DNA from: Pyrus communis
Lineage: Eukaryota; Streptophyta; Magnoliopsida; Rosales; Rosaceae
Direction of reading: 5' to 3'
NCBI RefSeq assembly: GCF_963583255.1
Contig: NC_084819.1
Location: 13,298,471 to 13,362,470, forward strand
DNA length: 64,000 bases
The notes below the pieces were generated by a model, which saw only the letters and a list, made by a program, of their open reading frames with translations, was not told the origin of the DNA and did not search any database. Below, one piece after another: positions 48,456 to 60,004 of this stretch. Position numbers and translations under genes: made by a program. Positions within the stretch are counted from its first letter, which is position 1; every line of letters starts with the position of its first letter.

Positions 48456-50705
48456 TGACACACCCCGACCGAGATCAGGGCGTGCTGGCCGTCACACGAA
48501 GGTGACGTAGCCATGTGTGCGTGCGGAAGCTAAGAAGATAGTAATATAAAAGTACGAATAATTAAAAACTAACTAGCATACTAAGTACTAGTGTAGGTGA
48601 GACACAATTTCAGAGCAAGTCTACAGCAGTCAAAAGGAAAAGATGCGATATATATACACCCGAAGGTGACCCTACAATGGTGAGTGTCTGTCAGAAATGC
48701 CGGGACGCCCTCTAGGATAAACCACCGAACTTTCTAGACCACTAGAACCTGGAGGGGCGCAAAAACAAAAGCGTGAGTGGGCAAAAACAAAGTTCTTTGA
48801 AAACTCTTTAGCAAAATACATTCTAACCCCTCGCCGTAAAACTTGTATACTTCCCAGAAAATGAACATATATACGTATGTATAGATATGTCAATCATGCT
48901 CCAAAATATGCCATTCATGCTCGAGAATATGCCACAACAGAATCTCATAATCAAATGTAAATGCTCAAGCGTAAATCACATCAATAACATATAATCTAGC
49001 AGCCGGGAGTCACCTAACGTGACCTGTAAGGCTGCATATAGAGCTCCAATCTCAACTCAATATCTGAATCTGCACACGAGTCGGAACCACCTAACGTGGT
49101 CTGTACGACAGGCTGGGTGTAATATATATATGTATGCTCTAGTGCTACGATCACGTGAAGCTGGGCGATAAATCGCGGGTCACCTACAAGTCGGAACCAC
49201 CTAATGTGGTCTGTACGACAGGCTTGCACCTAACTTGGATCCAAGGCGAGCATGCGGTGCTGGTGAACATACACGTGAAGGCTGTGCCCTGGCCTCGGGC
49301 GGGAGCACTAACACCGGGGGTGCAGATTATGAGCTCTCTAAACATCTCAAACTACTATTGCATAACAACATGAATACCGCTTACCTGGCACTTACCTGTG
49401 CGTCCACAGCACCAAATACATATATATATATATATATGTATGCCACTACTAATACATGCGATGATGCGTAAACAACATTCACATGATGCATGGCATAAAA
49501 CAAATAACCTTTTCTATTTAATTTCTGGAAATTAATATGTATATAGGTATATACGGAAAACAAAAGCCCACTCACTGATAAGTGGAAGGGTCGTAGCCCC
49601 CCTGCCTCGAGTGCGTACGCTCGTCCTCGGAATACGAATCACCTATACGCGAAAAAGCTACGAAAACGTTAATTTAAAAGCACCTAAGCAACTTCTCGTA
49701 ATAACTTCTCATACATTGCTCAAATTGGACAATTGAATATATCAACGTGCTCTACACAACCTCAGGATCACACCCATATTTTTAAAATAATTTTTGGACC
49801 CCGCACGTGCCCCCACGCGCCGTCCTAGGCACGGACCTACGCGCCCCCCACGCGCGGCCACGTGCCATGCACACTGACGGTGTCAACTGACGCCGTCAGG
49901 AATATTCCGTTAAACTGACGGAATATTCCGTTAAACTTAACTGACGCCGTCACTGCCGTTAGGAATATTCCGTCAGATTTGACGGAATATTCCGTCACCT
50001 TCTCCGGCGAGACTCCGGCGCCGGCGACGGCGCCGGAAAACTGGGAAAAATTCAAACTTAGTTTTCTCCTTCGTTTTTCAACCATTTTTCACGATCTTTA
50101 TACCAAAATGAAGCTTAGGACTAGTAGAATCACGTTAGACTACTTTTAAGGCCTAAAAATCACACGATCATACCTGCAACAACGATCCAAGTTCGGCCAA
50201 CTTTGAACAGGACGATCCCGACGTCCAAACTCGTCCAACGAACCACTCCGAGGCTCCTTGGGACCTCACAAACACATCTACAAGCTTAGAAATTCCAAAA
50301 ACACACTAGTTTAGGTTTGCACGAACAGTGCTCAAATCGGCCATGGTGATATCGACGTGAAAACGTCAAAGTTCTTACCTGGAAATGGCACCACTGGACT
50401 CATCTCAGCCTCACGAGCACGAGGGTGGTCTTGGTTTCTCGATTGGTGAAGATTTGAGTATGTTTGTGTGTATGTCCGTGTGTGGAATGAAGAAGAAGGA
50501 GAACTCGGGGAGAGAGAGAGAGAGAGAGAAAGACAAAGAGTGAGGGAAAGAGGGAGGGAATCCCGGGAGAGTGAGGGTGATGTGTGAATGTGTGTGTGGT
50601 CCTACAACACCACACTACACAAAACTACACGTAAAGTAACGAACTAGGGGGGTAAAATTGTAATTTAAAATATACGTTTCGATATTTCCGGGACGGGATG
50701 TTACA
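48456..50705 (-). repeat. 3' LTR of the chromovirus
   Basis: 2250 bp. In element orientation it starts TGTAACATCCCGTCCC and ends GGTCGGGGTGTGTCA. It holds four GGAATATTCC palindromes (49899, 49920, 49962, 49984), a GA-rich microsatellite (50509-50530), an (AT)n run (49418-49440) and three hairpin modules of CACCTAACGTGGTCTGTACG type (about 49012-49225). No gene; the small ORFs here are repeated in the other LTR. Confidence 0.95.
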
Positions 50706-50718
50706 ATCTACCCACCTT
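50706..50718 (-). other. Polypurine tract of the chromovirus
   Basis: The minus strand reads AAGGTGGGTAGAT immediately before the 3' LTR. Confidence 0.7.
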
Positions 50719-50760
50719 AATAGAATTTCGTCCCGAAGTTCAAAATAACCAAATACACCC

Positions 50761-51600
50761 CTAATGGTCAAAGAACAATCTAGGGTACAAGTCCCTCATT
50801 CGACCCTCTGTCTCCCATGTAGCTTCTTCAACCGAGTGATTCCTCCACAGAACTTTCACCAAATTCACCGTTTTGTTCCTCAGAACCTTCTCTTTCCAAT
50901 CTAAGATCGTTAACGGTTCTTCGTCATACGTCAAATCTGGATTTATCTCTAACGGTTGAGGAGGTATCACATGCGACGAATCAGCAACATAATGTCGGAG
51001 CATAGATACGTGAAAAACGTTATGCACTTTAGCCAACTCCGGAGGCAACTCCAACCTGTAAGCTACCTCACCAACTCGTTCTGTGACCATGTATGGTCCG
51101 ATGTACCTGGGACTCAACTTCCCTTTCTTTCCAAACCGCACAACACCTCTCCACGGTGAAAGCTTTAGAAATACCCAATCTCCGACCTCATACGTTCTGT
51201 CCGTAGCACGTCGATCTGCTAAACTTTTCTGCCTGTCCTGAGCTACCTTCAGGTTAGACCTAATTACCTGAACATTTTGAGTAGTCTCCTCGACAATCTC
51301 CGGACCTACCAAGACTCTTTCGCCAACCTTTGACCAACATAACGGAGTGCGACAAGATCTACCATACAAGGCCTCAAATGGCGCCATGCCAATGCTCGAA
51401 TGGAAACTGTTGTTGTAAGCAAATTCCATCAAATCTAATCGCTGGTGCCAAGCATCACTGAACTGTAACACTGATGCTCGCAGCATATCTTCCAAGGTCT
51501 GAATAGTTCTTTCGGACTGTCCGTCCGTCTGTGGATGATATGTCGTACTGTAAAGTAGTCTCGTACCCAAAGCTTCCTGAAAAGCTACCCAAAACTTCGA
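50761..51600 (-). pseudogene. Chromovirus integrase C-terminal part with chromodomain
   Basis: Frame 51570-50761 encodes the end of the integrase core (YHPQTDGQSERTIQTLEDML, then FAYNNSFHSSIG with the catalytic Glu region), the GPY/F-type module (LSPRYIGPYMVTERVGEVAY) and a terminal chromodomain-like segment (VKVLWRNHSVEEATWETE). It is out of frame with the upstream pol. The join at about 51600/51601 lacks the usual GVP..SDRDPRF block, so the second Asp of the DDE triad is gone. Confidence 0.9.
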
Positions 51601-54584
51601 TGGTACTTCACAACCTTTGAGATAAACAACTCTGCTAACCGGCTCAAAGAGTATTTCTCTCTCACTGGAATGAAATGTGCTGACTTAGTGAGCCGATCAA
51701 CGATCACCCAAATGCCATCAAAGCCATTATGTGTACGCGGAAACTTGTACACAAAATCCATAGTGATATTTTCCCATTTCCACTCTGGAACGGGAAGCGG
51801 CTGCAACAATCCAAACGGCTTCTTTCTTTCTGCTTTAACCTGCTGACAAACAGCACAACTGCTCACATACTCGGCTATCTCCCTTTTTATACCCGGCCAA
51901 TAGTAAAATGGTCGAATGGTATGATACATTTTAGTTGCCCCTGGGTGCATGGCATAAGCCGAGATATGTGCTTCATCGAGAATTACCTTCTTCAAATCCG
52001 CATTACTAGGCACGAACATTCTACCCTCTAACATCAACATGCCATCAGAATCACGAACTCTGAGATCTCGCCTCCTTCCTTGATCTCGAGCTCGAATTAG
52101 TTCTTGAGTCTGTTCATCAGCTACTTGAGCTTCAAGCACCCGATCAACCAAGATTGGCCTAACTTGAAAATTAGCAAGTAACGCCACTTCTCGATTTTCT
52201 GCTTCTAACCTTACTCCCGTAGCACGCAAGTCCACCAAAAGAGGAATACGACTAGCGTACAACGCATTGATACGGCCCTGTGACTTCCTGCTAAGTGCAT
52301 CGGCCACTACGTTTGCACGACCAGGGTGATAATCAATCGTGCAATCGTAATCGCTGAGCAACTCCAACCACCTCCGTTGACGAAGATTAAGTTCCTTCTG
52401 GGTGAAGAGATACTGAAGACTCTTGTGATCTGTGAAGATCCTACACTTCTCTCTGTAAAGATAATGTCTCCACAACTTCAACGCAAAAATAATAGCAGCC
52501 AACTCCAAATCATGTGTAGGGTAATTCATCTCGTGGGGTTTCAACTGCCGCGAAGCATAAGCAATCACCCTACCATGCTGCATCAATACACATCCCAGAC
52601 CATTCAAGGAAGCATCGCTATAAACCTCGAAATCACCACTATCGTCCGGGAGTGCCAAAACAGATGCATGAGTGAGACAATGCTTCAATTGCTGGAAACT
52701 CTGCTCACACTTATCACTCCACTCAAACTTAACATCTTTCCTTGTTAACCTCGTCAGTGGCAAGGCAATTACTGAAAAATCCTTAACGAATCTCCGATAA
52801 TATCCCGCCAAACCGATAAAACTTCTCACCTCAGTGACGGTTCGTGGTTGCTCCCAACTCTCCACAGCTGCAACCTTCTGAGGATCAACCAGAATACCTT
52901 GAGCAGAAATGATGTGCCCCAAAAACGCGACTTGATCTAACCAGAACTGGCACTTGCTAAACTTAGCATACAATTGGTGTTCCCTCAACCTCTTCAACAC
53001 CAAAGTAAGATGTCGAACATGCTCCGCTTTGGACTTAGAATACACCAGAATATCGTCAATGAAGACAATAACAAATCTATCCAAGTAAGGTTGGAATACC
53101 CGGTTCATTAAATCCATAAAAGCTGTTGGTGCATTCGTCAACCCAAACGGCATAACCAGAAACTCGTAATGACCGTAACGAGTCCTGAACGCCGTCTTAG
53201 GAACATCATCCCTACTAATCTTCAGCTGATAGTACCCAGACCTCAAGTCTATCTTAGAAAATACACAAGCACCTCTCAGCTGATCAAACAAATCGTCGAT
53301 ACGAGGCAATGGATAACGGTTTTTAATCGTCACCCGATTCAATTGTCTGTAGTCGATACACAGCCTCAAAGTCCCATCTTTCTTTTTCACAAACAACACT
53401 GGAGCGCCCCAAGGTGAAGTACTAGGCTGAATGAATCCCTTATCCACTAATTCCTGTAACTGCACTTTCAATTCCCTTAACTCAGCGGGAGCCATACGAT
53501 AAGGAGTTAATGAAATGGGATTAGTACCTGGAAGTAACTCAATAGTGAACTCCACATCTCGAACTGGGGGTAAACCAGGTAAATCCTCAGGAAAAACATC
53601 AGGGAAGTGTCTGACCACTCTCACATCCTCAATTCTGCTAGGAACGGCCTCCTCTAGCACCACATGAGCTAGATACCCCTGACAACCTTTAGTCAACAAC
53701 TTCTTCGCTCGCAAAGCCGAAATAACGCCGTGTCTTACCCCACTCTTCTCACCCACAAAAGTAACCTCAGGTAATCCAGGACGGTGAAACGTAACTACTT
53801 TCCCGTAACAATCAATTTTGGCACGATAGAAGTGCAACCAATCTGTGCCCAATATCACATCAAAATCGACAATATCTAACGGGATAAGATCAGCGGGCAT
53901 AACAACACCCTCTACTATCACTGGACATCCTGGGTACATACAATCTACAACACATCTCTCTCCTCTAGGCATAGCGAATTCTAAATCGTACCCTAGAGGT
54001 GTGGGGTGAGGTTGCGTTACTTGAGCAAATGTATGAGAAATAACGGAATGTGTAGCTCCACAATCAATTAAGACTCTAGCAAAATAACCAAGAATGTTTA
54101 ACGTACCCATAATCAAGTCCGGGTTGTTCTGAGCATCCTGCAGGGAAATATTGTGAATACGCCCCTGGCCCTGCTGTCGTCCGCCGCGACCTTTGCTCGC
54201 TTGAACACCGCGACCTTGAGCTCCACGCCCCTGACTGGGCTGATCCAACTGTCTCGAAGACCCTGCACTACTAGTGGCAATCTCACCCTGCTGATACTGT
54301 CCTCCTTGGTACCATTGAGAACCACCCGTTGGAGCTGGAGGATACGGCATGTAGTTGCTGGGATACGGGGGATAACCACCTTGTGAATACGGGTCCTGGG
54401 GGTACTGATACGGTCCCGGGGCATAGGGAACAACATCACCCTGATAGTGGTAAACACCACCTCTACCTGCTTGACCATAATTACTCGGACCCTGGATTTG
54501 CCGAATCGGTGCAGGTGGCGGCATAAAGGTCTGCTGTGGCTTCTGCTGCTGACCCTGGGGACAATTCACCGCTCTATGTCCCAC
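51585..54584 (-). pseudogene. Chromovirus pol: protease, reverse transcriptase, RNase H, integrase N-terminal part
   Basis: 999 codons open in the same frame as gag. In order: second half of the gag zinc knuckle (GHRAVNC), a Gly/Gln/Tyr-rich linker, aspartic protease ([11 protein letters not shown]; many relatives have DSG), RT ([13 protein letters not shown], and [11 protein letters not shown] near 53050-53064 as the YxDD box), RNase H ([15 protein letters not shown]), the integrase HHCC zinc finger (HPGATKMYH...CAVCQQ) and the first catalytic Asp (ITMDFV). It ends in TAG soon after the SKVVKYH block, where the deletion lies. Intended products would replicate and integrate the element. Confidence 0.95.
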
Positions 54585-55532
54585 CTATCCACATGTGAAA
54601 CAACTACCGCTAATCTGCCTGCACTCGCCGAATTGTCGGTTATTACACCTACGGCAAAATGGAACTCGGCTTCGGCCACCATCACCTTGTCTCTGGCCTC
54701 GAGCACCTCCATAAAACCTACCTCCTCGTCCTTGTCCAGAGGCACTGAAACCACCACTAGATGAACTCGAACTAGCACCACCCCTTTTGAAGTTCTGAGT
54801 TTGGCGAGGCCCAAGCGACACTTGACTTTTCCCTTTGTCATATTTCTTTTCATCACTGTCACTCGACATATTCTCAGAGTCCTCTATCCTCAACAGTATC
54901 TCATAGAACTCCTGGTAGGACTCACAGTGAGTAGTAGTCGCCATAGAACACCATCTCTTCCTAATGCCTAAGCGAAAACGACGAAGCATCTCCGCCGGAT
55001 TACCAGCGACATCAGGATAGTAACGAGACAAATCAGTGAACTTACGATAATACTCGTTAGCCGTCATCTTTCGCTGTTTCAACTCGGTGAATTCCTGTTT
55101 CTTACGATCGATATACTCAGGGGGTACAAATCTCCTTTGAAACACATCCTTGAAAACATTCCAATCGGTCCTTTGAGCTGGAGTCAACCTACGAATCTCC
55201 TGTTCCCACCAGGCTGCAGACTCCATCTCCAGAAACCATGAGGTTGTCTCGACCCACCTCTCCATAGGAAGGTTCCCCTGGTTATGTAACACACGGAAAG
55301 TCTTCTCTATGTGTTCCAACCAACGCTCTGCGCCTTCGTGACCCTCACTACCTTTAAACTTTTCCAACTTCAGATTATACATAGTCTCCAGAGGTGTCCT
55401 CTGGGGAGGGCGCATCACTGTCTGAAGGGCTGTAGCAATAACTTCCCCCAACTGAGTAAGATCGGGGAAACTAGGCTCATCAGAGCGACGTGGTTCCCGA
55501 CGAGGCGGCATGATTCTGACAGAAGACACCAA
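54585..55532 (-). pseudogene. Chromovirus gag, stopped inside the zinc knuckle
   Basis: 315 codons: an MPPRREPRRSDEPSFPDL-type N-terminus, the Retrotrans_gag core (LEKFKGSEGHEGAERWLEHI, then WWEQEIRRL, FQRRFVPPEY, EYYRKFTDLSRYYP), a Gly/Arg-rich region and the first half of a CCHC knuckle (CFTCG). A TAG at 54585-54587 follows, where the family has Gln; the same frame then continues into pol. So one nonsense codon separates gag from an otherwise continuous gag-pol frame. Confidence 0.95.
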
Positions 55533-55573
55533 CTATTAGAATACTCACAAAGACACAGGACTGCCAAACCTAG

Positions 55574-55585
55574 GCTCTGATACCA
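55574..55585 (-). other. Primer-binding site, initiator tRNA-Met
   Basis: The minus strand reads TGGTATCAGAGC three bases after the 5' LTR end, complementary to the 3' end of plant initiator tRNA-Met. Confidence 0.95.
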
Positions 55586-55588
55586 AGC

Positions 55589-57833
55589 TGACACACCCCG
55601 ACCGAGATCAGGGCGTGCTGGCCGTCACACGAAGGTGACGTAGCCATGTGCACGTGCGGAAGCTAAGAAGATAGTAATATAAAAGTACGAATAATTAAAA
55701 ACTAACTAGCATACTAAGTACTAGTGTAGGTGAGACACAATTTCAGAGCAAGTCTACAGCAGTCAAAAGGAAAAGATGCGACATATATACACCCGAAGGT
55801 AACCCTACAATGGTGAGTGTCTGTCAGAAATGCCGGGACGCCCTCTGGGATAAACCACCGAACTTGCTAGACCACTAGAACCTGGAGGGGCGCAAAAACA
55901 AAAGCGTGAGTGGGCAAAAACAAAGTTCTTTGAAAACTCTTTAGCAAAATACATTCTAACCCCTCGCCGTAAAACCTGTATACTTCCCAGAAAATGAACA
56001 TATATACGTATGTATAGATATGTCAATCATGCTCCAAAATATGCCATTCATGCTCGAGAATATGCCACAACAAAATCTCATAATCAAATGTAAATGCTCA
56101 AGCGTAAATCACATCAATAACATATAATCTAGCAGCCGGGAGTCACCTAACGTGACCTGTACGGCTGCATATAGAGCTCCAATCTCAACTCAATATCTGA
56201 ATCTGCACACGAGTCGGAACCACCTAACGTGGTCTGTACGACAGGCTGGGTGTAATATATATATGTATGCTCTAGTGCTACGATCACGTGAAGCTGGGCG
56301 ATAAATCGCGGGTCACCTACAAGTCGGAACCACCTAATGTGGTCTGTACGACAGGCTTGCACCTAACTTGGATCCAAGGCGAGCATGCGGTGCTGGTGAA
56401 CATACACGTGAAGGCTGTGCCCTGGCCTCGGGCGGGAGCACTAACACCGGGGGTGCAGATTATGAGCTCTCTAAACATCTCAAACTACTATTGCATAACA
56501 ACATGAATACCGCTTACCTGGCACTTACCTGTGCGTCCACAGCACCAAATACACATATATATATATGTATGCCACTACTAATACATGCGATGATGCGTAA
56601 ACAACATTCACATGATGCATGGCATAAAACAAATAACCTTTTCTATTTAATTTCTGGAAATTAATATGTATATAGGTATATACGGAAAACAAAAGCCCAC
56701 ACACTGATAAGTGGAAGGGTCGTAGCCCCCCTGCCTCGAGTGCGTACGCTCGTCCTCGGAATACGAATCACCTATACGCGAAAAAGCTACGAAAACGTTA
56801 ATTTAAAAGCACCTAAGCAACTTCTCGTAATAACTTCTCATACATTGCTCAAATTGGACAATTGAATATACCAACGTGCTCTACACAACCTCAGGATCAC
56901 ACCCATATTTTTAAAATAATTTTTGGACCCCGCACGTGCCCCCACGCGCCGTCCTAGGCACGGACCTACGCGCCCCCCACGCGCGGCCACGTGCCATGCA
57001 CACTGACGGTGTCAACTGACGCCGTCAGGAATATTCCGTTAAACTGACGGAATATTCCGTTAAACTTAACTGACGCCGTCACTGCCGTTAGGAATATTCC
57101 GTCAGATTTGACGGAATATTCCGTCACCTTCTCCGGCGAGACTCCGGCGCCGGCGACGGCGCCGGAAAACTGGGAAAAATTCAAACTTAGTTTTCTCCTT
57201 CGTTTTTCAACCATTTTTCACGATCTTTATACCAAAATGAAGCTTAGGACTAGTAGAATCACGTTAGACTACTTTTAAGGCCTAAAAATCACACGATCAT
57301 ACCTGCAACAACGATCCAAGTTCGGCCAACTTTGAACAGGACGATCCCGACGTCCAAACTCGTCCAACGAACCACTCCGAGGCTCCTTGGGACCTCACAA
57401 ACACATCTACAAGCTTAGAAATTCCAAAAACACACTAGTTTAGGTTTGCATGAACAATGCTCAAATCGGCCATGGTGATATCGACGTGAAAACGTCAAAG
57501 TTCTTACCTGGAAATGGCACCACTGGACTCCTCTCAGCCTCACGAGCACGAGGGTGGTCTTGGTTTCTCGATTGGTGAAGATTTGAGTATGTTTGTGTGT
57601 ATGTCCGTGTGTGGAATGAAGAAGAAGGAGAACTCGGGGAGAGAGAGAGAGAGAGAGAGAGACAAAGAGTGAGGGAAAGAGGGAGGGAATCCCGGGAGAG
57701 TGAGGGTGATGTGTGAATGTGTGTGTGGTCCTACAACACCACACTACACAAAACTACACGTAAAGTAACGAACTAGGGGGTAAAATTGTAATTTAAAATA
57801 TACGTTTCGATATTTCCGGGACGGGATGTTACA
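55589..57833 (-). repeat. 5' LTR of the chromovirus
   Basis: 2245 bp, almost identical by eye to 48456-50705. Differences are a few substitutions (for example near 55652 and 57450) and microsatellite length changes (AT at 56553, GA at 57639). Confidence 0.95.
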
Positions 57834-58102
57834 GTTGCAGTCCTATTGGAATAGGAATGTGATTGTGTAAATCCTAGTAGATATGGGAATGTATCTTATA
57901 TTCCTATTAGGAGTAAATTACCTATTAAATGTTGTAATCCTAAAGGGTAAGGAATTAACCTTCCTTACTACTATAAATAAAGGCACTATGGGTGGAATAG
58001 AACACACCCACAATTACACATCTCTCTCTTCTCTCTACTATTGCCGCACATTTCTTTCTCTCTATGGCCTCCATAATTGTTCAGTAAATTATGCCTACAA
58101 CA

Positions 58103-58259
58103 CAAAGAGATAATTAGGAAGAAATTTGATTTTTACAATAAATTTTTTCATTGAAGAGATAATTATTGATAATAAAATAATTAAATTTAAGAAATTGGAC
58201 TTATTTTAATAAACTGGACTATTCTTACTATTGACTCAAAAAATTGGACTTATATCCAG
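58103..58259. other. Flank of the copia element
   Basis: AT-rich DNA following the copia LTR, no feature recognised. Confidence 0.5.
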
Positions 58260-59495
58260 TTTCCCCTTATTTGAAAACAAAGATTGGAAAATGTTGATTT
58301 TGAATTTAAAAGTAATAAAAACGAATTTTAATAAAAGTAATTTAGGGAAAGCAACTAATAACTAATTAAAAGGGAACAAATCAAAGAGAAAATATTTTTA
58401 AGAAACAAATTTGGAAAAGCACTAAGGTTCCGCCGTCACCCTAACAATCCTACGTAGTTCTTCCAATTCCTTATGAACTACACATGCATATTTTGAAGGT
58501 TAGGTTTTCCTAAAGTATGCCCTATTTGGAACCCCCAACATAGAACGTGTATCCAACATGCAACCCGTCTGTGTTGTCCAGATCAAATGTGAACATGCAA
58601 GACTCATTAAGTTTTGTGAAAACCTTTTGAAAAACCATATAACTCCTAAGACGTGTCATCCATCCTAAGTAGCTACACATGTTAACCACAAGAAGCCTTA
58701 ATCAATTTTAGGGACAGCCTCCGCCAAAATTGCATCAAATTACTTTTCTAAATATCCTAATGGTCGCAAATCACTAAGACAAATAGATAGTTTAAAGCAC
58801 AGTGATTAACAATCCAAAACTTGCATGCATAAATTCATAAGAAAATTAAAAAGAGACTACATATTCTTGCTAAGGATCATGGCCTCACCCTAGCAAATGA
58901 AACTAGTTACTAACAACTAGAAAACAAAATATTATTAAGAATATGGATAGAAAATATCTTGAAAATAAACTTGAATCGTCAAAAGCTCTCCAAAGCCAAA
59001 GTATTGCGTTCTCCCCTCCCTCTAACCTAATGGCTAAAAAGCCTTATTTATACTTCTACAAAATAAAATCCTTCCTAGAAAAGGTCTTAGAATAAAATTA
59101 GGAAACATAATAAAATAATAAAACAGAAAATAAAAGGTTTCCTATTTAAACTAAAATTCGGACTTCTTAGAAAATCACACTTTTGACTGACCAAATCAAC
59201 TCCGATTTGATCCCAAAAGGTTTATTTTTAAAGCTGAAGATGTTCCCTACAAATTCTCAGAATGAATCTTTCTCAAAATACGCCATCTTGACCTCCAAAA
59301 TATCCAAAATGTCCAAAAACATCAATTTGGGAAAGCTGCGCGCTGGGCCTTAATTTCATCGCCACGGTCAAACGGCTTGATAGAAAAATATGGAATTTTG
59401 ACACAATCATCTTGAGAGGCACATGAACATCCTTGAATTAGAATCACTCCAAAATTCATCCGTTTGTTCACATTTTCATCTGTCGGGCGATCACA
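58260..59495 (-). repeat. Tat/Ogre-like LTR remnant
   Basis: On the minus strand it starts TGTGATCGCCCGACAGATG, has a TATAAATAAGG box (about 59044-59054), then leader-like sequence (CTAGGGTGAGGCCATGATCC) resembling the end of the solo LTR at 27349-28895. No coding sequence; ends uncertain and no target duplication found. Confidence 0.45.
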
Positions 59496-60004
59496 ACAGG
59501 GCTACTGCCAAAGTTTTTTGTTTTTCCATTTTGTGTTTTTCCAAATTATGGATGGAGACTTAGCCTCATCACAACAGGGTTGCCAAATCATATGAAGGAG
59601 AGAAAAAGGAGGAAAATTGCCCTGTTGGAAAAGGGAAAAAAAAAAGGGGAAAAATAATCCTTCCATCTTATATGCTGAATCACAGTGTTTTCGCAACCCA
59701 TAACCCCAAGTACCGGTGGTGCCATGACGAAAGCAAAGCTTGACCCATGAGAACAATTTTCGTCAAGGAAGCCAAATCTCGAGGCCATCTTCTTCTTCGC
59801 CCCTAAACCTATGGAAGCTTTGTACCTTGATTAGTTTAGTTTTAGTTTTTGGGTTTTACAATTTTCTTGTCTAGATGTAGGATTTGGGTTTTAATTGAAA
59901 ATTTCAGTAGTTTTTTATTGTCCCTGAGGAGGAGCTGTGCAATAATAGATTCCATTGATGAAGTAATTTTTTGTTATTTTTCAAAGAAAGAAAAGAGGGA
60001 ATTG
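59496..60004. other. Spacer, short minus-strand ORF of unknown meaning
   Basis: ATCACAACAGGG occurs twice (about 59489 and 59569). A minus ORF from 59788 (MASRFGFLDENCSHGSSFAF) has no recognised family. Otherwise nothing seen. Confidence 0.4.

Larger units (their letters stand above)
48456..57833 (-). mobile_element. Complete Ty3/gypsy chromovirus (Tekay/Del-like), defective
   Basis: 9378 bp on the minus strand: 5' LTR 57833-55589, PBS 55585-55574, gag-pol 55532-50761, PPT, 3' LTR 50705-48456. It is flanked by the perfect 5-bp duplication GTTGC (48451-48455 and 57834-57838). The order protease-RT-RNaseH-integrase and a C-terminal chromodomain-like segment place it with chromoviruses. The two LTRs look nearly identical over 2.25 kb, so the insertion is recent. 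The coding region has a stop in gag and a deletion in integrase. Confidence 0.95.
48450..58102 (+). repeat. Ty1/copia 3' LTR, split by the gypsy element (48450-48455 and 57839-58102)
   Basis: TGTTGC at 48450-48455 continues as AGTCCTATTGG at 57839 once the gypsy insertion and one target copy are removed. The LTR is then 270 bp, with perfect TGTTG...CAACA ends (58098-58102). A TATA box (TATAAATA, 57973-57980) lies in element orientation. The polypurine tract lies directly before it. Confidence 0.85.

Noticed and set aside
49837..50085. Minus ORF of 82 codons repeated identically at 56966-57214
   Set aside because: It is LTR sequence present in both LTRs, spanning the GGAATATTCC palindromes; repetition reflects the LTR, not a gene family.
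52326..52748. 140-codon plus-strand ORF inside the chromovirus
   Set aside because: Antisense to the RT/RNase H frame, without motifs.
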